Assembly (NCBI RefSeq): GCF_030866765.1
Contig: NZ_CP133017.1
Coordinates: 528,501-592,500 of the forward strand
Source: Paenibacillus silvisoli
Lineage (GTDB): Bacteria > Bacillota > Bacilli > Paenibacillales > Paenibacillaceae
Length of the DNA: 64,000 bases
Direction of reading: 5' to 3'
The position numbers were made by a program, and so were the translations under genes. How positions within the stretch are numbered: position 1 is the stretch's first letter; the number at the start of each line of letters is the position of its first letter. Shown here in pieces: positions 43,299-51,829 of the stretch. The notes under the pieces were generated by a model. That model saw only the letters and a list, made by a program, of their open reading frames with translations. It was not told the origin of the DNA and made no database searches.

Positions 43299-43853
43299 AT
43301 GAACCGCAATTTGCCGACTTCCGTGCCGTTCGGCTATGAGCCGCCGAAAGAGCAGCTTAAAGGCACGATGATCCTCTATGATTCTTTTCAGCATCTATCG
43401 AACGAAGCGCTGGGGCTTGCGGTTGAAACGGCGGGAAAGATGCGCTTTGCGAAGCTGGTGCTGTATCCGCTGCATGAAGAAACGATTAGACGCATGACGA
43501 AGGAGGCTGTGCTTCCGTACTATAAAAGGCTGGATCGGCTGCATGATTGGAAGCGGGCGGTCGAATCGGAGCGAGTGCTAAACGTAGGGCTAACCATTAC
43601 CGTGGAAGGTTTGGAGGGCAAACGGAAAAAGTATACGCCGATCGACGCCGCGCTGCGCCATTTGGCAGATTCGTATCCGTCGCCGTATTTTCTGTATCTC
43701 GCGCCGGACATGGCGAACTTGTTCGCGTCCTATTCCAGCTTCGAGGAGTGGATCGTCAAGCTCAGACTTGTGCTTTCGTCTCCGCCGGCCGCGCTGCATC
43801 CGAAGCTGGAGCGGTACCGCCACCGTTGGGACGTCGCCCAAAACAGCCCATAA
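43299..43853 (+). CDS. Conserved-looking protein of unknown function
   Basis: The 184-residue soluble protein has ATG 43299 with GAGAGGG six bases before. It has a Rossmann-like feel near the start (GTMILYDSFQHLSNEALGLAVETA, then FAKLVLYPLHEETIRRM), suggesting a nucleotide- or adenylyl-transfer fold. A middle helix bundle and a C-terminal FLYLAPDMANLFASY segment follow. I cannot name a family. It is a single gene with its own terminator, divergent from the GH78 gene. Confidence 0.7.
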   Translation: MNRNLPTSVPFGYEPPKEQLKGTMILYDSFQHLSNEALGLAVETAGKMRFAKLVLYPLHEETIRRMTKEAVLPYYKRLDRLHDWKRAVESERVLNVGLTITVEGLEGKRKKYTPIDAALRHLADSYPSPYFLYLAPDMANLFASYSSFEEWIVKLRLVLSSPPAALHPKLERYRHRWDVAQNSP

Positions 43854-43860
43854 AAATGCA

Positions 43861-43902
43861 AAAAAGCCGTCGCCTGCATCTCGCTCGCGGCTTCTTTTTT
43901 AT
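43861..43902. terminator. Rho-independent terminator
   Basis: AAAAAAGCCG (from 43860) pairs with CGGCTTCTTTTTT around a loop of about 18 bases. The T-run supports plus-strand use, with an A-run for the convergent small gene. Confidence 0.7.
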
Positions 43903-43909
43903 TGGCGGG

Positions 43910-44152
43910 TTAAGCGGCTTTGCGTACGGGGGCAGGGTTAGAGGCGCTGCGGTCGGCGATGGCGCGAAGCTCTTGAAGCAGAACGTTCAATTCATTGCGC
44001 AGCTCGTTCAGCTCGCGGCTGCAGCGGGCTTGCAGCTTGTCCAGCTCACGGTCGGACAGTTGATTTTTCTTCACTTGATAAATCAGCTTGGTCGTCATCG
44101 AATCGCTGTCGCACAGCCGGTTGGCATACACGATGCCTGTGTTCATGGACAT
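43910..44152 (-). CDS. Small coiled-coil protein of unknown function
   Basis: This 80-residue protein begins at ATG 44152 (a second ATG is at 44146) with AAAGGAG about 12 bases upstream. After a short N-terminus there is a long helix with heptad-like spacing (LSDRELDKLQARCSRELNELRNEL, residues about 30-65), so it probably forms a coiled coil. It lacks the SQxLD motif of Spo0E-type phosphatases despite a similar size. No family recognised. Confidence 0.6.
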   Translation of the reverse strand: MSMNTGIVYANRLCDSDSMTTKLIYQVKKNQLSDRELDKLQARCSRELNELRNELNVLLQELRAIADRSASNPAPVRKAA

Positions 44153-44185
44153 GGTCGGGGTGGGCTCCTTTTGGTTACTTGATGA

Positions 44186-44338
44186 GCTCAGTATAGCAGC
44201 CAAGTATTAGAGGAAGATGCGGAAAATGTAAAAGCTATGTTAGAGATTTGGGCAGGATGTCCTGCAACCGTCCGCCGCGCGGATGCGTCTGAAGAAGCAG
44301 AGATAGAGTTGTATAAAACCTTGAATCAGGTGGTGTAG
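44186..44338 (+). pseudogene. Possible gene remnant or 34-residue small ORF
   Basis: An open frame with no start at its left end runs from 44186 and stops at TAG 44336-44338. It reads protein-like, acidic and helical (SSQVLEEDAENVKAMLEIW then ASEEAEIELYKTLNQVV). The only ATG is at 44237, giving 34 residues, and it has no clear Shine-Dalgarno. It could be the tail of a decayed gene or a small protein. The stop lies three bases before the beta-propeller gene start, so translational coupling is possible. Confidence 0.3.
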
Positions 44339-44341
44339 AGT

Positions 44342-45511
44342 ATGGCGGGAAAAGGAAGACTGGCCAAGCTGGGAGCGGCGTTGCTGCTCTGCGCATCATT
44401 GCTCATGCCGGGTGCGGCAGGTGCGGCGGGGGCGGCTCCGAGCGGCGCCGCCGCAAGCTGCGGTACCGGCGCGCACGGGCTTCGCTTATCGGCGATGAAG
44501 GATACGGGGGCGCCGCATATGCAGGCCGTGCAATTTTTAAGCGGCTCGATCGGGCGCGCGGCCGGCAACGGGTTTATGGTCGGCACGTCGGATGGCGGCT
44601 GCCATTGGCAGGCGATCTACAATACCGGCAAGCTGAGCTTCAGCCAAATGGAGTTTCTGACCAACTCGGTCGGGTACGTGCTCGCAAAGACGAGCGCCGA
44701 GAAGCAGAACACGCTGTTGAAGACGACGAACGGCGGCAGCAGCTATACGTGGGTGCCGACGGGGCAGTACGGGTTTGATCGGATCGATTTTATCAATGAA
44801 CAGACAGGCTTCGGCTTTACCCGCGCCTTCACGTTCAAGACGACGAACGGCGGCAAAACGTGGACGAAGCTGGCGACGCCGCCGAATTCGCGCTACGTTC
44901 ACTTCGTCACGGAGAGCAAAGGATGGGACATCACCGTTCTGGCGACCGGGGGCTATATCGTGAAGCGCACCGTAGACGGCGGACTGCATTGGACCGATTC
45001 TTTGAAGGTGCAGGCAGACGGCAGCTACGGCGGGGCGATTTACGGCAATGATCCCGCGGACGTGTGGGTGCTTCTGTACGGCGGCTCCGGCATGTCGCAA
45101 ACCTCCTATTCGCTGTATCATACGACGGATGCGGGGGCGCATTGGAAGCAGGTCATCTCGAATTCGACGGCTGGCGGCGGACCTGCTCCAGGGCCGAAGA
45201 TAGCTCCTGGCAAGCTTCCGGGACCTGCGGGAAGGCCGAACGATATGGCGGTCATCGGGCGCAAAGCGGCGTTCCTTCTTGCGGGAAGCGGCGCGCTTGA
45301 CAGGCTGCAATTCGGCCGGTCGCTGGATAATGGCGGCACTTGGAGTAACCTCGCTAGCGGGCCGCCGGGGTTTGAAGGCAAGCTGTCGTTCGTTTCCGAA
45401 TCAACCGGCTACTTGGCGGTAACAAGCGGCGGTCCGGGATCGGGCGTGTATAAGACCGTCGACGGCGGAAAGATGTGGAAAAACGTATTTTTGCTGCCGG
45501 AGGCCGAATAG
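44342..45511 (+). CDS. Secreted beta-propeller (YCF48/BNR-like) protein
   Basis: The 389-residue exported protein has an N-terminal signal (GRLAKLGAALLLCASLLMPG, ending AAGAA). A series of Asp-box or TNGGxTW motifs at roughly 45-60 residue steps follows: SDGGCHW, TNGGSSYTW, TNGGKTWTKL, VDGGLHWTD, TDAGAHWKQ, DNGGTWSNL, VDGGKMWKN. These mark seven blades of a sialidase/Ycf48-type propeller, a binding platform rather than a defined enzyme. ATG 44342 is used; GGTGGTG lies upstream. Role unknown, probably on the cell surface. Confidence 0.83.
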   Translation: MAGKGRLAKLGAALLLCASLLMPGAAGAAGAAPSGAAASCGTGAHGLRLSAMKDTGAPHMQAVQFLSGSIGRAAGNGFMVGTSDGGCHWQAIYNTGKLSFSQMEFLTNSVGYVLAKTSAEKQNTLLKTTNGGSSYTWVPTGQYGFDRIDFINEQTGFGFTRAFTFKTTNGGKTWTKLATPPNSRYVHFVTESKGWDITVLATGGYIVKRTVDGGLHWTDSLKVQADGSYGGAIYGNDPADVWVLLYGGSGMSQTSYSLYHTTDAGAHWKQVISNSTAGGGPAPGPKIAPGKLPGPAGRPNDMAVIGRKAAFLLAGSGALDRLQFGRSLDNGGTWSNLASGPPGFEGKLSFVSESTGYLAVTSGGPGSGVYKTVDGGKMWKNVFLLPEAE

Positions 45512-45575
45512 GGGTTCTTTGTCTGCGCCGCGGGCTGTATAATAGAGGCAAAAATAGAGGCGGTGGACGTGCACA

Positions 45576-45956
45576 ATGATTCACCATGAAGGGATCCATC
45601 ATGTCAGCTTGATCGTGGCCGATATCGAGCGGGCGAAGACCTTTTATAGAGAAGTGATCGGGCTGCAGGAGATTCAGCGGCCGGCGTTCGATTTTCCGGG
45701 CGCCTGGTACGCGGTCGGCAGCGGCGGCCAGCAGCTGCACCTGCTCGTGCATGAGGGCGAGACGAAGCGCGGCGGGGGCATCGATACGCGGGACGGCCAT
45801 TTCGCCATCCGCGTGACCGACTTCGATGCGACGATCGCGTGGCTTACCGAATGCGGCATCGAACACCGGCACAACCGGAACAGCATCACGGGCTTCTCTC
45901 AAATCTTCCTGCTCGATCCCGATCGCAACATTATCGAGCTGAATGCGGCGCGGTAA
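45576..45956 (+). CDS. VOC family (glyoxalase-like) protein
   Basis: The 126-residue vicinal-oxygen-chelate protein has the paired beta-alpha-beta-beta-beta layout. Candidate metal ligands are visible: a His in GIHHVSLIV, a His in QQLHLLVHE, a His in DGHFAIRV and a Glu in RNIIELNA. Such proteins include glyoxalases, fosfomycin-resistance enzymes and dioxygenases; sequence alone does not choose. ATG 45576. It is a single gene closed by a long palindromic terminator shared with the opposing helicase gene. Confidence 0.88.
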   Translation: MIHHEGIHHVSLIVADIERAKTFYREVIGLQEIQRPAFDFPGAWYAVGSGGQQLHLLVHEGETKRGGGIDTRDGHFAIRVTDFDATIAWLTECGIEHRHNRNSITGFSQIFLLDPDRNIIELNAAR

Positions 45957-45970
45957 GAAACAACATTAGG

Positions 45971-46019
45971 AATAGCAAAGAAGCCTGCGACAGATTGCCG
46001 TCGCAGGCTTCTTGCTATT
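45971..46019. terminator. Long bidirectional terminator
   Basis: A 21-base stem (45971-45991 with 45999-46019) that is almost perfect, with loop AGATTGC. It contains the stop codon of the minus-strand SNF2 gene and ends the VOC gene on plus. The AGAAGCC/GGCTTCT core replaces a long T-run. Confidence 0.8.
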
Positions 46020-49000
46020 CCACCATAAGCAGCTCCTGAATCTCCTCCGCCGTAAGCGCGGACAGCGCTTCCTGTCCGGGCTGGATGACTTCGTCGATGA
46101 GATGCTTTTTGCGCTGCTGCAGCTCGTACATTTTGTCTTCGACCGTGCCTTCGGCGACGAGCCGGATCACTTGCACGACCTTCTTCTGGCCGATCCGGTG
46201 GGCGCGGTCGGCGGCTTGCTGCTCCACCGCGGGGTTCCACCAGAGGTCGTAGAGAATGACGGTGTCGGCGCCGGTCAGATTGAGGCCGGTGCCTCCGGCC
46301 TTGAGCGAGATCAGGAACAGCTCCCGCTCGCCGTCGTTAAACCGGGTGCTCAGCTCGGCGCGTTCGGCGGACGGCGTGCTGCCGTCCAAATAAAAGTACG
46401 AGAAGCCGCGCCGCGACAGCTCCCGCTTGATGATGCCCAGCATTTCGACGAATTGGGAGAAGACCAGCACCCGTTTGCCTGCTTCCCGGCATTCGTCGAC
46501 GAGCTCCAGCAGCTGGTCAAGCTTGGCGGAGCCGCCGCCGTAATCCTCGACGAAGAGCGCGGGGTGACAGCACAGCTGGCGCAGCCGCGTCAGCCCAGCG
46601 AGAATGCGGATCCGGTTTCGATGCAGCGTTTCCTTGTTCAAATGCTTGAGCGTCTCCTCCCGCAGCTTGGCGAGGTACGCGGCGTACAGCTTCTTCTGCT
46701 CGGGGAGCAGCTTCGACGCTTGCGTGGATTCGATTTTCTCGGGCAGCTCCTTCAGCACGTCGGTCTTCACGCGGCGCAGCAGGAACGGCCTCGACCGTTT
46801 CGCCACCGACTCGCGGGGCAGCTCGCCGAACTCGCGCCGGCCCGGAAACAGTCCCGGACATACCGCGCCGAAAATCGACCACAAATCCTCCAGCCGGTTT
46901 TCGACCGGCGTGCCCGTCAGCGCGAAACGGTGGCGGGCGTCCAAGAGCTTGACGCTTTGCGCCGTCTGGGTCGTATCGTTCTTGAACGCTTGCGCTTCAT
47001 CGAGAATGAGCGTATGGAACGAAATCGCCGCATAGGCCTCGATGTCGCGCCGCAGCAGCGGATAGGACGTGATGATGACATCGAGCTTGGCGAAGCCGCG
47101 CAGCGTCGCGTCGCGCTCCTGCTTCGTGCCGTCGGCGATGGCGACGCGCAGCTCCGGCGCGAATTTGCGCAGCTCATTGCGCCAGTTATAGGTAATCGAG
47201 GCTGGGGCGACGATCAGCGCAGGCAAGCGCTCTTCCCGGATATTCGGCAGCTGCGCGAGCAAGAACGTGATGGCTTGCACCGTTTTACCGAGGCCCATAT
47301 CGTCCGCGAGAATGCCGCCGAAGCCGTAGCGCGCAAGCGTCCGCATCCATTGGTAGCCGTACATCTGGTAATCCCGCAGCTCGCCGGACAGCCCGGCTGG
47401 CAGCTCGAAGTCCAGGTTATCCGGATTGCGCAAGTTTTCGAGCAGCTGCCGCAGCGGCTTGTCCAGCTTGACGGAACTGCCCTGTCTCGGCGTTTCCATC
47501 AGATGAAGGCCGCGGAAGAGCGGGATGGAAATGCCGGAGTCGCGCAAATCCTTGAGCGTGAACCGGCATTCGTTGATCATGCGGATGATCTCCCGCATCT
47601 CCTCGGTCTCCAGCGGCATCAAGGCGCCTGTCGCGAGGCGGTAGTAGGTCCGTTTCTCCTCGATCGCCTTCAGCAGCTTGCGAATTTCCGCTTCCGGAAT
47701 CCCGTCGATGTCGAACTTAAAATCAAGCCAGTTCGTCCTCTCGTTAAACTGCACCTTCACGATCGGCGGGACGCTTCCCGTATGGATGCGCGTCCGGACG
47801 GCGGTGGTGGCATGCACGGTCAGCAGCTTCTCCAGCTGCGGGACGACGTTGTAGAGGAAGCGGTACTCGCTTTCCTCATCACCCAGGAAATAGCCGGCCT
47901 CCGTTTTGGCGAAGGACGCCTCCTCCATCAGCGTGAGGATTTGACGTTCCTTCTCGCCGTCGCGAATGAGAATCGGCCCGTTCGTGCGGCCTTCGCTTTC
48001 CGTCTCCAATGGATTGATGACGAGATCGCCGTAGTGGAACTCCAGACCCGCGAGCAGCCTGTCCCGGATGCGGTCCAGAAACAGCTTGGCCTTCAACGGC
48101 CGCTGCGTTACGCGGCGCGACACTTCGTCCGCGATATGCACGGCGCCGAGCTTCAGCAGCTCCGGCAAAACGCGCTCCATGAAGGGCTCGATCTGCTCCG
48201 GCAGGATCGGGATTTCCGGCAGCCCTGCCCGGTCGGACCGCTCTTGCAGCTGCTTCAGCTCTTCGAGCCTGCGGCAGGCGGCTTGCGGCAGCTCCATCAG
48301 CTTGCCTTCGGCGAAGACAAGTCCGTAAGCTTCGAAAATCACCATCTGCTTCAAGCCGTGCGCATGCATCCGGTAGCCGCTGCTGGCCCCAATTAGTTGA
48401 CCCAGCTCAAATTGCAGCGGTATCCGCTCCTCGGATAGCGCGATGCCGGGATGCGCGACGCGGTTCACATCCAGCACGGCGGACGGCGCGCCGGCAAGCG
48501 CGGCAAGAAGCGGCCGCCAAGCCTCCGGCGGGATCGGCAGCATGCGCTCGCCGCTGAGCGGGGCGGCGTGCACGGAATAAACGCTGGACGTTTCCCGGTA
48601 CAGGCGCTCCTGCTTGGCGATGCCGATGAGCTGTCGCAGCACTTCGGCGTCCGGCGCAAGGAAACAATGCCGCTGCGCATCGTAGGCGAATGCTTTGGAG
48701 ATTGCGAAAGGCTCCGCGTTGTTCGCATTCGCGCGCTCCGCATGCTCGAGAAACGCCCGCAGCTGCTGCACGGCTGCCTGCCGTTTGCCTTCGCCGAGCT
48801 TCAGCTCGATGCCGAGCAGCCGTTTGCCGCCGCCATAGGTAAACGGCTTGCAGACGAAAGTGGCATGCAGCGGCTCGCGCGTATCGAAGCGCGTTTGCGC
48901 GAAGCCGGCAGCTTTCCGGGCGGCGGCGGGGTCGAACAGCGCCAGCAGCTCGCGGGCAAGCTCGCCGCTGCCCGTCTCACGGCCAGCCGCGCCAGCTCCT

Positions 49001-49323
49001 TCGCGTCCGCGAGGCGCATCCGGCGCGCGGCCCGCCTGCTGCGCATCCAAGAGCAGGAGCAGGACGGCCGCGATATGGGAGCAGTATTTGTCATAGGAGG
49101 ATAGGGAGGGGCAGGTGCATCGGGCCGAGACGTCGCCGTCATCGTCGATGCGGACGGTAGTTTCGAAGCTTTCCTGCAGGTTAACGGTCGCGATGCAACG
49201 CCCGGCATCCGGGTCATACTCGGTGACCGTCACTTTGCCGCTGCGGAAAGCGGCCTCCCCCCGTTTATAGGAAAGCTGGCCGCACATCGAAAGAATGGCG
49301 GTCTGCGTCAGACGATTGCTCAC
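46015..49323 (-). CDS. SWIM-SNF2 fused helicase/ATPase
   Basis: In this 1102-residue protein an N-terminal SWIM finger uses Cys69, Cys71, Cys81 and His83. A SNF2-associated middle region follows, then the Swi2/Snf2 motor: DDMGLGKTVQAI, LILDEAQAFKND, LTGTPVENRLEDLWS, LVFSQFVEMLGI, GGTGLNLTGADTV, WWNPAVEQQAADRAHRIGQ. This is the architecture of the common Bacillota SNF2 protein, a dsDNA translocase of unclear cellular role. The GTG start at 49323 has AAAGGAAG about eight bases upstream. The window also holds the two-gene version of the same design at 22270-26927. Confidence 0.92.
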   Translation of the reverse strand: MSNRLTQTAILSMCGQLSYKRGEAAFRSGKVTVTEYDPDAGRCIATVNLQESFETTVRIDDDGDVSARCTCPSLSSYDKYCSHIAAVLLLLLDAQQAGRAPDAPRGREGAGAAGRETGSGELARELLALFDPAAARKAAGFAQTRFDTREPLHATFVCKPFTYGGGKRLLGIELKLGEGKRQAAVQQLRAFLEHAERANANNAEPFAISKAFAYDAQRHCFLAPDAEVLRQLIGIAKQERLYRETSSVYSVHAAPLSGERMLPIPPEAWRPLLAALAGAPSAVLDVNRVAHPGIALSEERIPLQFELGQLIGASSGYRMHAHGLKQMVIFEAYGLVFAEGKLMELPQAACRRLEELKQLQERSDRAGLPEIPILPEQIEPFMERVLPELLKLGAVHIADEVSRRVTQRPLKAKLFLDRIRDRLLAGLEFHYGDLVINPLETESEGRTNGPILIRDGEKERQILTLMEEASFAKTEAGYFLGDEESEYRFLYNVVPQLEKLLTVHATTAVRTRIHTGSVPPIVKVQFNERTNWLDFKFDIDGIPEAEIRKLLKAIEEKRTYYRLATGALMPLETEEMREIIRMINECRFTLKDLRDSGISIPLFRGLHLMETPRQGSSVKLDKPLRQLLENLRNPDNLDFELPAGLSGELRDYQMYGYQWMRTLARYGFGGILADDMGLGKTVQAITFLLAQLPNIREERLPALIVAPASITYNWRNELRKFAPELRVAIADGTKQERDATLRGFAKLDVIITSYPLLRRDIEAYAAISFHTLILDEAQAFKNDTTQTAQSVKLLDARHRFALTGTPVENRLEDLWSIFGAVCPGLFPGRREFGELPRESVAKRSRPFLLRRVKTDVLKELPEKIESTQASKLLPEQKKLYAAYLAKLREETLKHLNKETLHRNRIRILAGLTRLRQLCCHPALFVEDYGGGSAKLDQLLELVDECREAGKRVLVFSQFVEMLGIIKRELSRRGFSYFYLDGSTPSAERAELSTRFNDGERELFLISLKAGGTGLNLTGADTVILYDLWWNPAVEQQAADRAHRIGQKKVVQVIRLVAEGTVEDKMYELQQRKKHLIDEVIQPGQEALSALTAEEIQELLMVE

Positions 49324-49389
49324 GTGAAGGCTTCCTTTCTATGTCCGATTTGATGCTGCTATCAGCATCATAACCGTTTTGTTCGCTGG

Positions 49390-49600
49390 CGCACCAGCCC
49401 TAAGAGTGGTTCTAGGAGCAACACTTTGGCGGAAATCCGGCGATTTGGAGGGAAGTGTGGCACTGGGAGCAACACATGAGCGGGAAGCTGGCAATTTCGG
49501 AGAAAGAGTGGCTCTGGGAGCAACACATTAGCGGAAAACCGGCAATTTCAGCGAAAGAAGAGCCTTGGGAGCACCACAGTAGCGGAGCCCCGGTCGGTCA
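49390..49600. repeat. 51-bp tandem repeat array
   Basis: Units beginning GGAGCAACAC or GGAGCACCAC start at 49415, 49466, 49517 and 49568, exactly 51 bases apart, with a partial unit before. The middle reads GCGGAAATCCGGCGATTT and variants. The array lies between the helicase gene start and the PadR gene stop. Unlike the 52-bp array, no perfect hairpin core is evident. Confidence 0.85.
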
Positions 49601-49612
49601 TATGAAGCCTCC

Positions 49613-50131
49613 CTACTCCTCGCGAAGCTGCGCCAGCGCCCATTCCGCCCACTCCAGGTCGGACTCGCTGGAGAAGCGTCCCCGCTGCATCAGAAGCAGC
49701 AAGCCGCGCGACGGCGGCGGTTCCTTCTGCATATAGACTTCGATTTTGCGGTTCAGCCAATGAATCCGGTCGCGGCAATATTGAACGCGCAGCTCAAGCT
49801 GGCGTTTGATGTCCTCGGGGTTGCCCTGATCCATCGCGAAAAGCTTGAGCGCGAGCTCATCGCGAATGACCGGCTCGTTCGCCGGCACGGCGAGCCATGC
49901 GCGGAGCGCGTCGCGGCCCATATCGGTTAAGGAATACACCTTCTTATCCGGCTTGTCCGTTTGCGGCACGAGCACATGCCGCACGTAGCCGTCGCTCTCC
50001 ATTTGGGAGAGAAGCGGATAGATCTGGCTATGCTTGGCCGGCCAGAGCGATTGCAGCTTTAGCATCAAATCGTAGCCCGAATCGGGCGAGCAGGAGAGCA
50101 TGCTGAGCAGCCCGTAAGCAAGAGTGTTCAT
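49613..50131 (-). CDS. PadR family transcriptional regulator
   Basis: This is a 172-residue repressor with an N-terminal winged helix (LAYGLLSMLSCSPDSGYDLM, SQIYPLLSQMESDGYV, KVYSLTDMGRDALRAWL). Its C-terminal helical dimerisation domain is of the Vir_act_alpha_C type (ELALKLFAMDQGNPEDIKRQL). Start ATG 50131 is chosen, with GAGG nine bases before; ATG 50152 would abut the operator with no ribosome site. It diverges from a DHA2 exporter, and a PadR-like box overlaps the exporter promoter. This is the classic repressor-exporter arrangement, in which an inducing phenolic or drug releases repression. Confidence 0.9.
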   Translation of the reverse strand: MNTLAYGLLSMLSCSPDSGYDLMLKLQSLWPAKHSQIYPLLSQMESDGYVRHVLVPQTDKPDKKVYSLTDMGRDALRAWLAVPANEPVIRDELALKLFAMDQGNPEDIKRQLELRVQYCRDRIHWLNRKIEVYMQKEPPPSRGLLLLMQRGRFSSESDLEWAEWALAQLREE

Positions 50132-50152
50132 GTTCGGCAGCCTCGTTTCCAT

Positions 50153-50190
50153 ACGTCAATTTTGACATAATAGGCGTGATGGTATATGAT
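50153..50190 (+). promoter_or_regulatory. Exporter promoter with overlapping PadR-type operator
   Basis: TTGACA (50162-50167), a 17-base spacer and TATGAT (50185-50190) make a near-consensus SigA promoter for the exporter. ACGT-N8-ACAT (50153-50168) differs by one base from the PadR box ATGT-N8-ACAT and covers the whole -35 hexamer. A bound repressor would block polymerase. Confidence 0.7.
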
Positions 50191-50255
50191 GTTCAATGGT
50201 TCTTATTATATGTAAATACCGACATATGTGCAATGTTGCCGGGAAAGGGCTTTCT

Positions 50256-51770
50256 ATGGCAGCATACAGTGCGGTATTGAAGGGGAGAATATCATTGGCT
50301 GAACAGGAGAAGCAGGACAAAGTTCGTTTCTGGCCGATTATGGCAGCGATCTTTGTCGGCTCTTTTTTGTGCGTATTGGCATCGAGCACGATTAATATCG
50401 CGCTGCCGATTTTGCAGGATCATTATCATACGACGCTGGGCTCCATCCAGTGGACGCTGACCGGCTTCATGCTGGCGATGGGAACGTTTGCCCCGATTGT
50501 CGGCTACTTAGGCGAGAAATTCAGCTACAAGCGGCTTTATCTGTATGCACTTATCGGCTTCGTTATCGCTTCGATTCTATGTGCCGCTTCGTGGGACGAA
50601 TATTCGCTGATCGCGTTCCGGGTTTTGCAGGGCGCCTTCAGCGGCTTGATTTTGCCGGCTTCGATGGCGATCATTTATCAGGTTGTGCCGCGCGAGAAAC
50701 AAGCGATGGCGATCGCGCTTTGGTCGCTCGCCGCTATGATGGCGCCGGCGATCGGACCTACATTCAGCGGGTGGCTGCTGGAAAATTTCGATTGGCAATG
50801 GCTGTTCCTCATGAACGTTCCGATCGGCTTGATCGCCATCGTGTGCGTGAGCGCGTTTATTCCGTATTATCGCCTTAGCGTGCCGAAGCGTTTCGACGCC
50901 ATCGGTTTCGTAACCGTCCTTGTCAGCAGCTCTTCCTTGCTGCTTGCGCTAGGCCAAGGCCATAACTGGGGCTGGCAGTCCGGCCGCATTATTACGCTGC
51001 TCATCGTGGGCGTCATCATGCTGGCGGGATTCATCTGGCGCGAGCTTACGACCGATACGCCGCTGCTCGATCTGCGGGTATTCAAGTATGGACGTTACAC
51101 GCTTAACTTAATTATTACCATCATTTTGACCATCAGTCTTTATTCCGGCACGTTCCTGACGCCGGTGTTTCTGCAGCGCATCCAGCATGTCAGCGCAATG
51201 GATACCGGGCTAATTCTGCTTCCGGCTTCGCTCGTCATGGCGCTTGTCATGCCGATTGTCGGCAAGCTGTACGGCATGGTCGGACCGCGCGTGCTGATGG
51301 CGATCGGCATTCCGCTTCTTTCGCTCGGCACGCTGGCGCTCAGCTGGCAGAGCATCGATGTTTCGCACACGTACATCATCTGGTGGATGATCGTGCGTAA
51401 CCTTGGGATCGCGATGGTCATGATGCCTGCGAGCAACGCGGCGATGGAGCAAATCCCGCGCGAGCTGGTCGGCCATGCGTCTTCGATTTCGAACTGGACG
51501 CGCAACGTATTCGGTTCGTTCGCGATCGCGATTTTCACGACGCTGCTTGCATCGCGCTCGCTGCACCACGGCACGGAAATGGCCATGGCCGGCGACAAGG
51601 ATCAGCTGCACATCGCCAATATGGCGTTCACGATGAGCGTGAACGACGTGTATTTGGTGGCAACGATCATCGCCGCGGTTGCATTCCCATTGACGCTCTT
51701 CGTCGGCAAATCGAAGCTGAAGAAGGAAGCTGCCGCAGTGGAGAAGCAATCCGAGTCGGTTTCCGCATAA
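50256..51770 (+). CDS. DHA2 family multidrug exporter (EmrB/QacA subfamily)
   Basis: This 504-residue proton-driven exporter has about 14 helices. The DHA2 hallmarks are present: helix 1 with SSTINIALPILQ, SIQWTLTGFMLAMGTFAPIVGYLGEKFSYKR (motif A equivalent) and VLQGAFSGLILPASMAI (motif B region). GPTFSGWLLENFDWQWLFLMNVPIG is motif C. ATG 50256 (AAAGGG upstream) is used; TTG 50295, with GGGGAGA before it, is an equally good start that would shorten the product by 13 residues. Regulation by the divergent PadR protein is likely. Ends at a hairpin terminator. Confidence 0.92.
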   Translation: MAAYSAVLKGRISLAEQEKQDKVRFWPIMAAIFVGSFLCVLASSTINIALPILQDHYHTTLGSIQWTLTGFMLAMGTFAPIVGYLGEKFSYKRLYLYALIGFVIASILCAASWDEYSLIAFRVLQGAFSGLILPASMAIIYQVVPREKQAMAIALWSLAAMMAPAIGPTFSGWLLENFDWQWLFLMNVPIGLIAIVCVSAFIPYYRLSVPKRFDAIGFVTVLVSSSSLLLALGQGHNWGWQSGRIITLLIVGVIMLAGFIWRELTTDTPLLDLRVFKYGRYTLNLIITIILTISLYSGTFLTPVFLQRIQHVSAMDTGLILLPASLVMALVMPIVGKLYGMVGPRVLMAIGIPLLSLGTLALSWQSIDVSHTYIIWWMIVRNLGIAMVMMPASNAAMEQIPRELVGHASSISNWTRNVFGSFAIAIFTTLLASRSLHHGTEMAMAGDKDQLHIANMAFTMSVNDVYLVATIIAAVAFPLTLFVGKSKLKKEAAAVEKQSESVSA

Positions 51771-51778
51771 CATCTATC

Positions 51779-51829
51779 GATAGCTTCTCCGTTTCGTCTG
51801 ATTACAGGCGGCGGAGAGGCTATTTTTTA
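51779..51829 (+). terminator. Rho-independent terminator
   Basis: ATAGCTTCTCCG (51780-51791) pairs with CGGAGAGGCTAT (51812-51823), followed by six Ts. Confidence 0.83.

Noticed and set aside
46012-48396. A long open frame (about 794 codons) on plus, opposite the SWIM-SNF2 gene, and similar ones opposite the first SNF2 gene.
   Set aside because: They mirror the high-GC third positions of the real genes on the other strand, have Arg/Leu/Gln-rich composition and no domain; the minus-strand genes have full helicase motifs.
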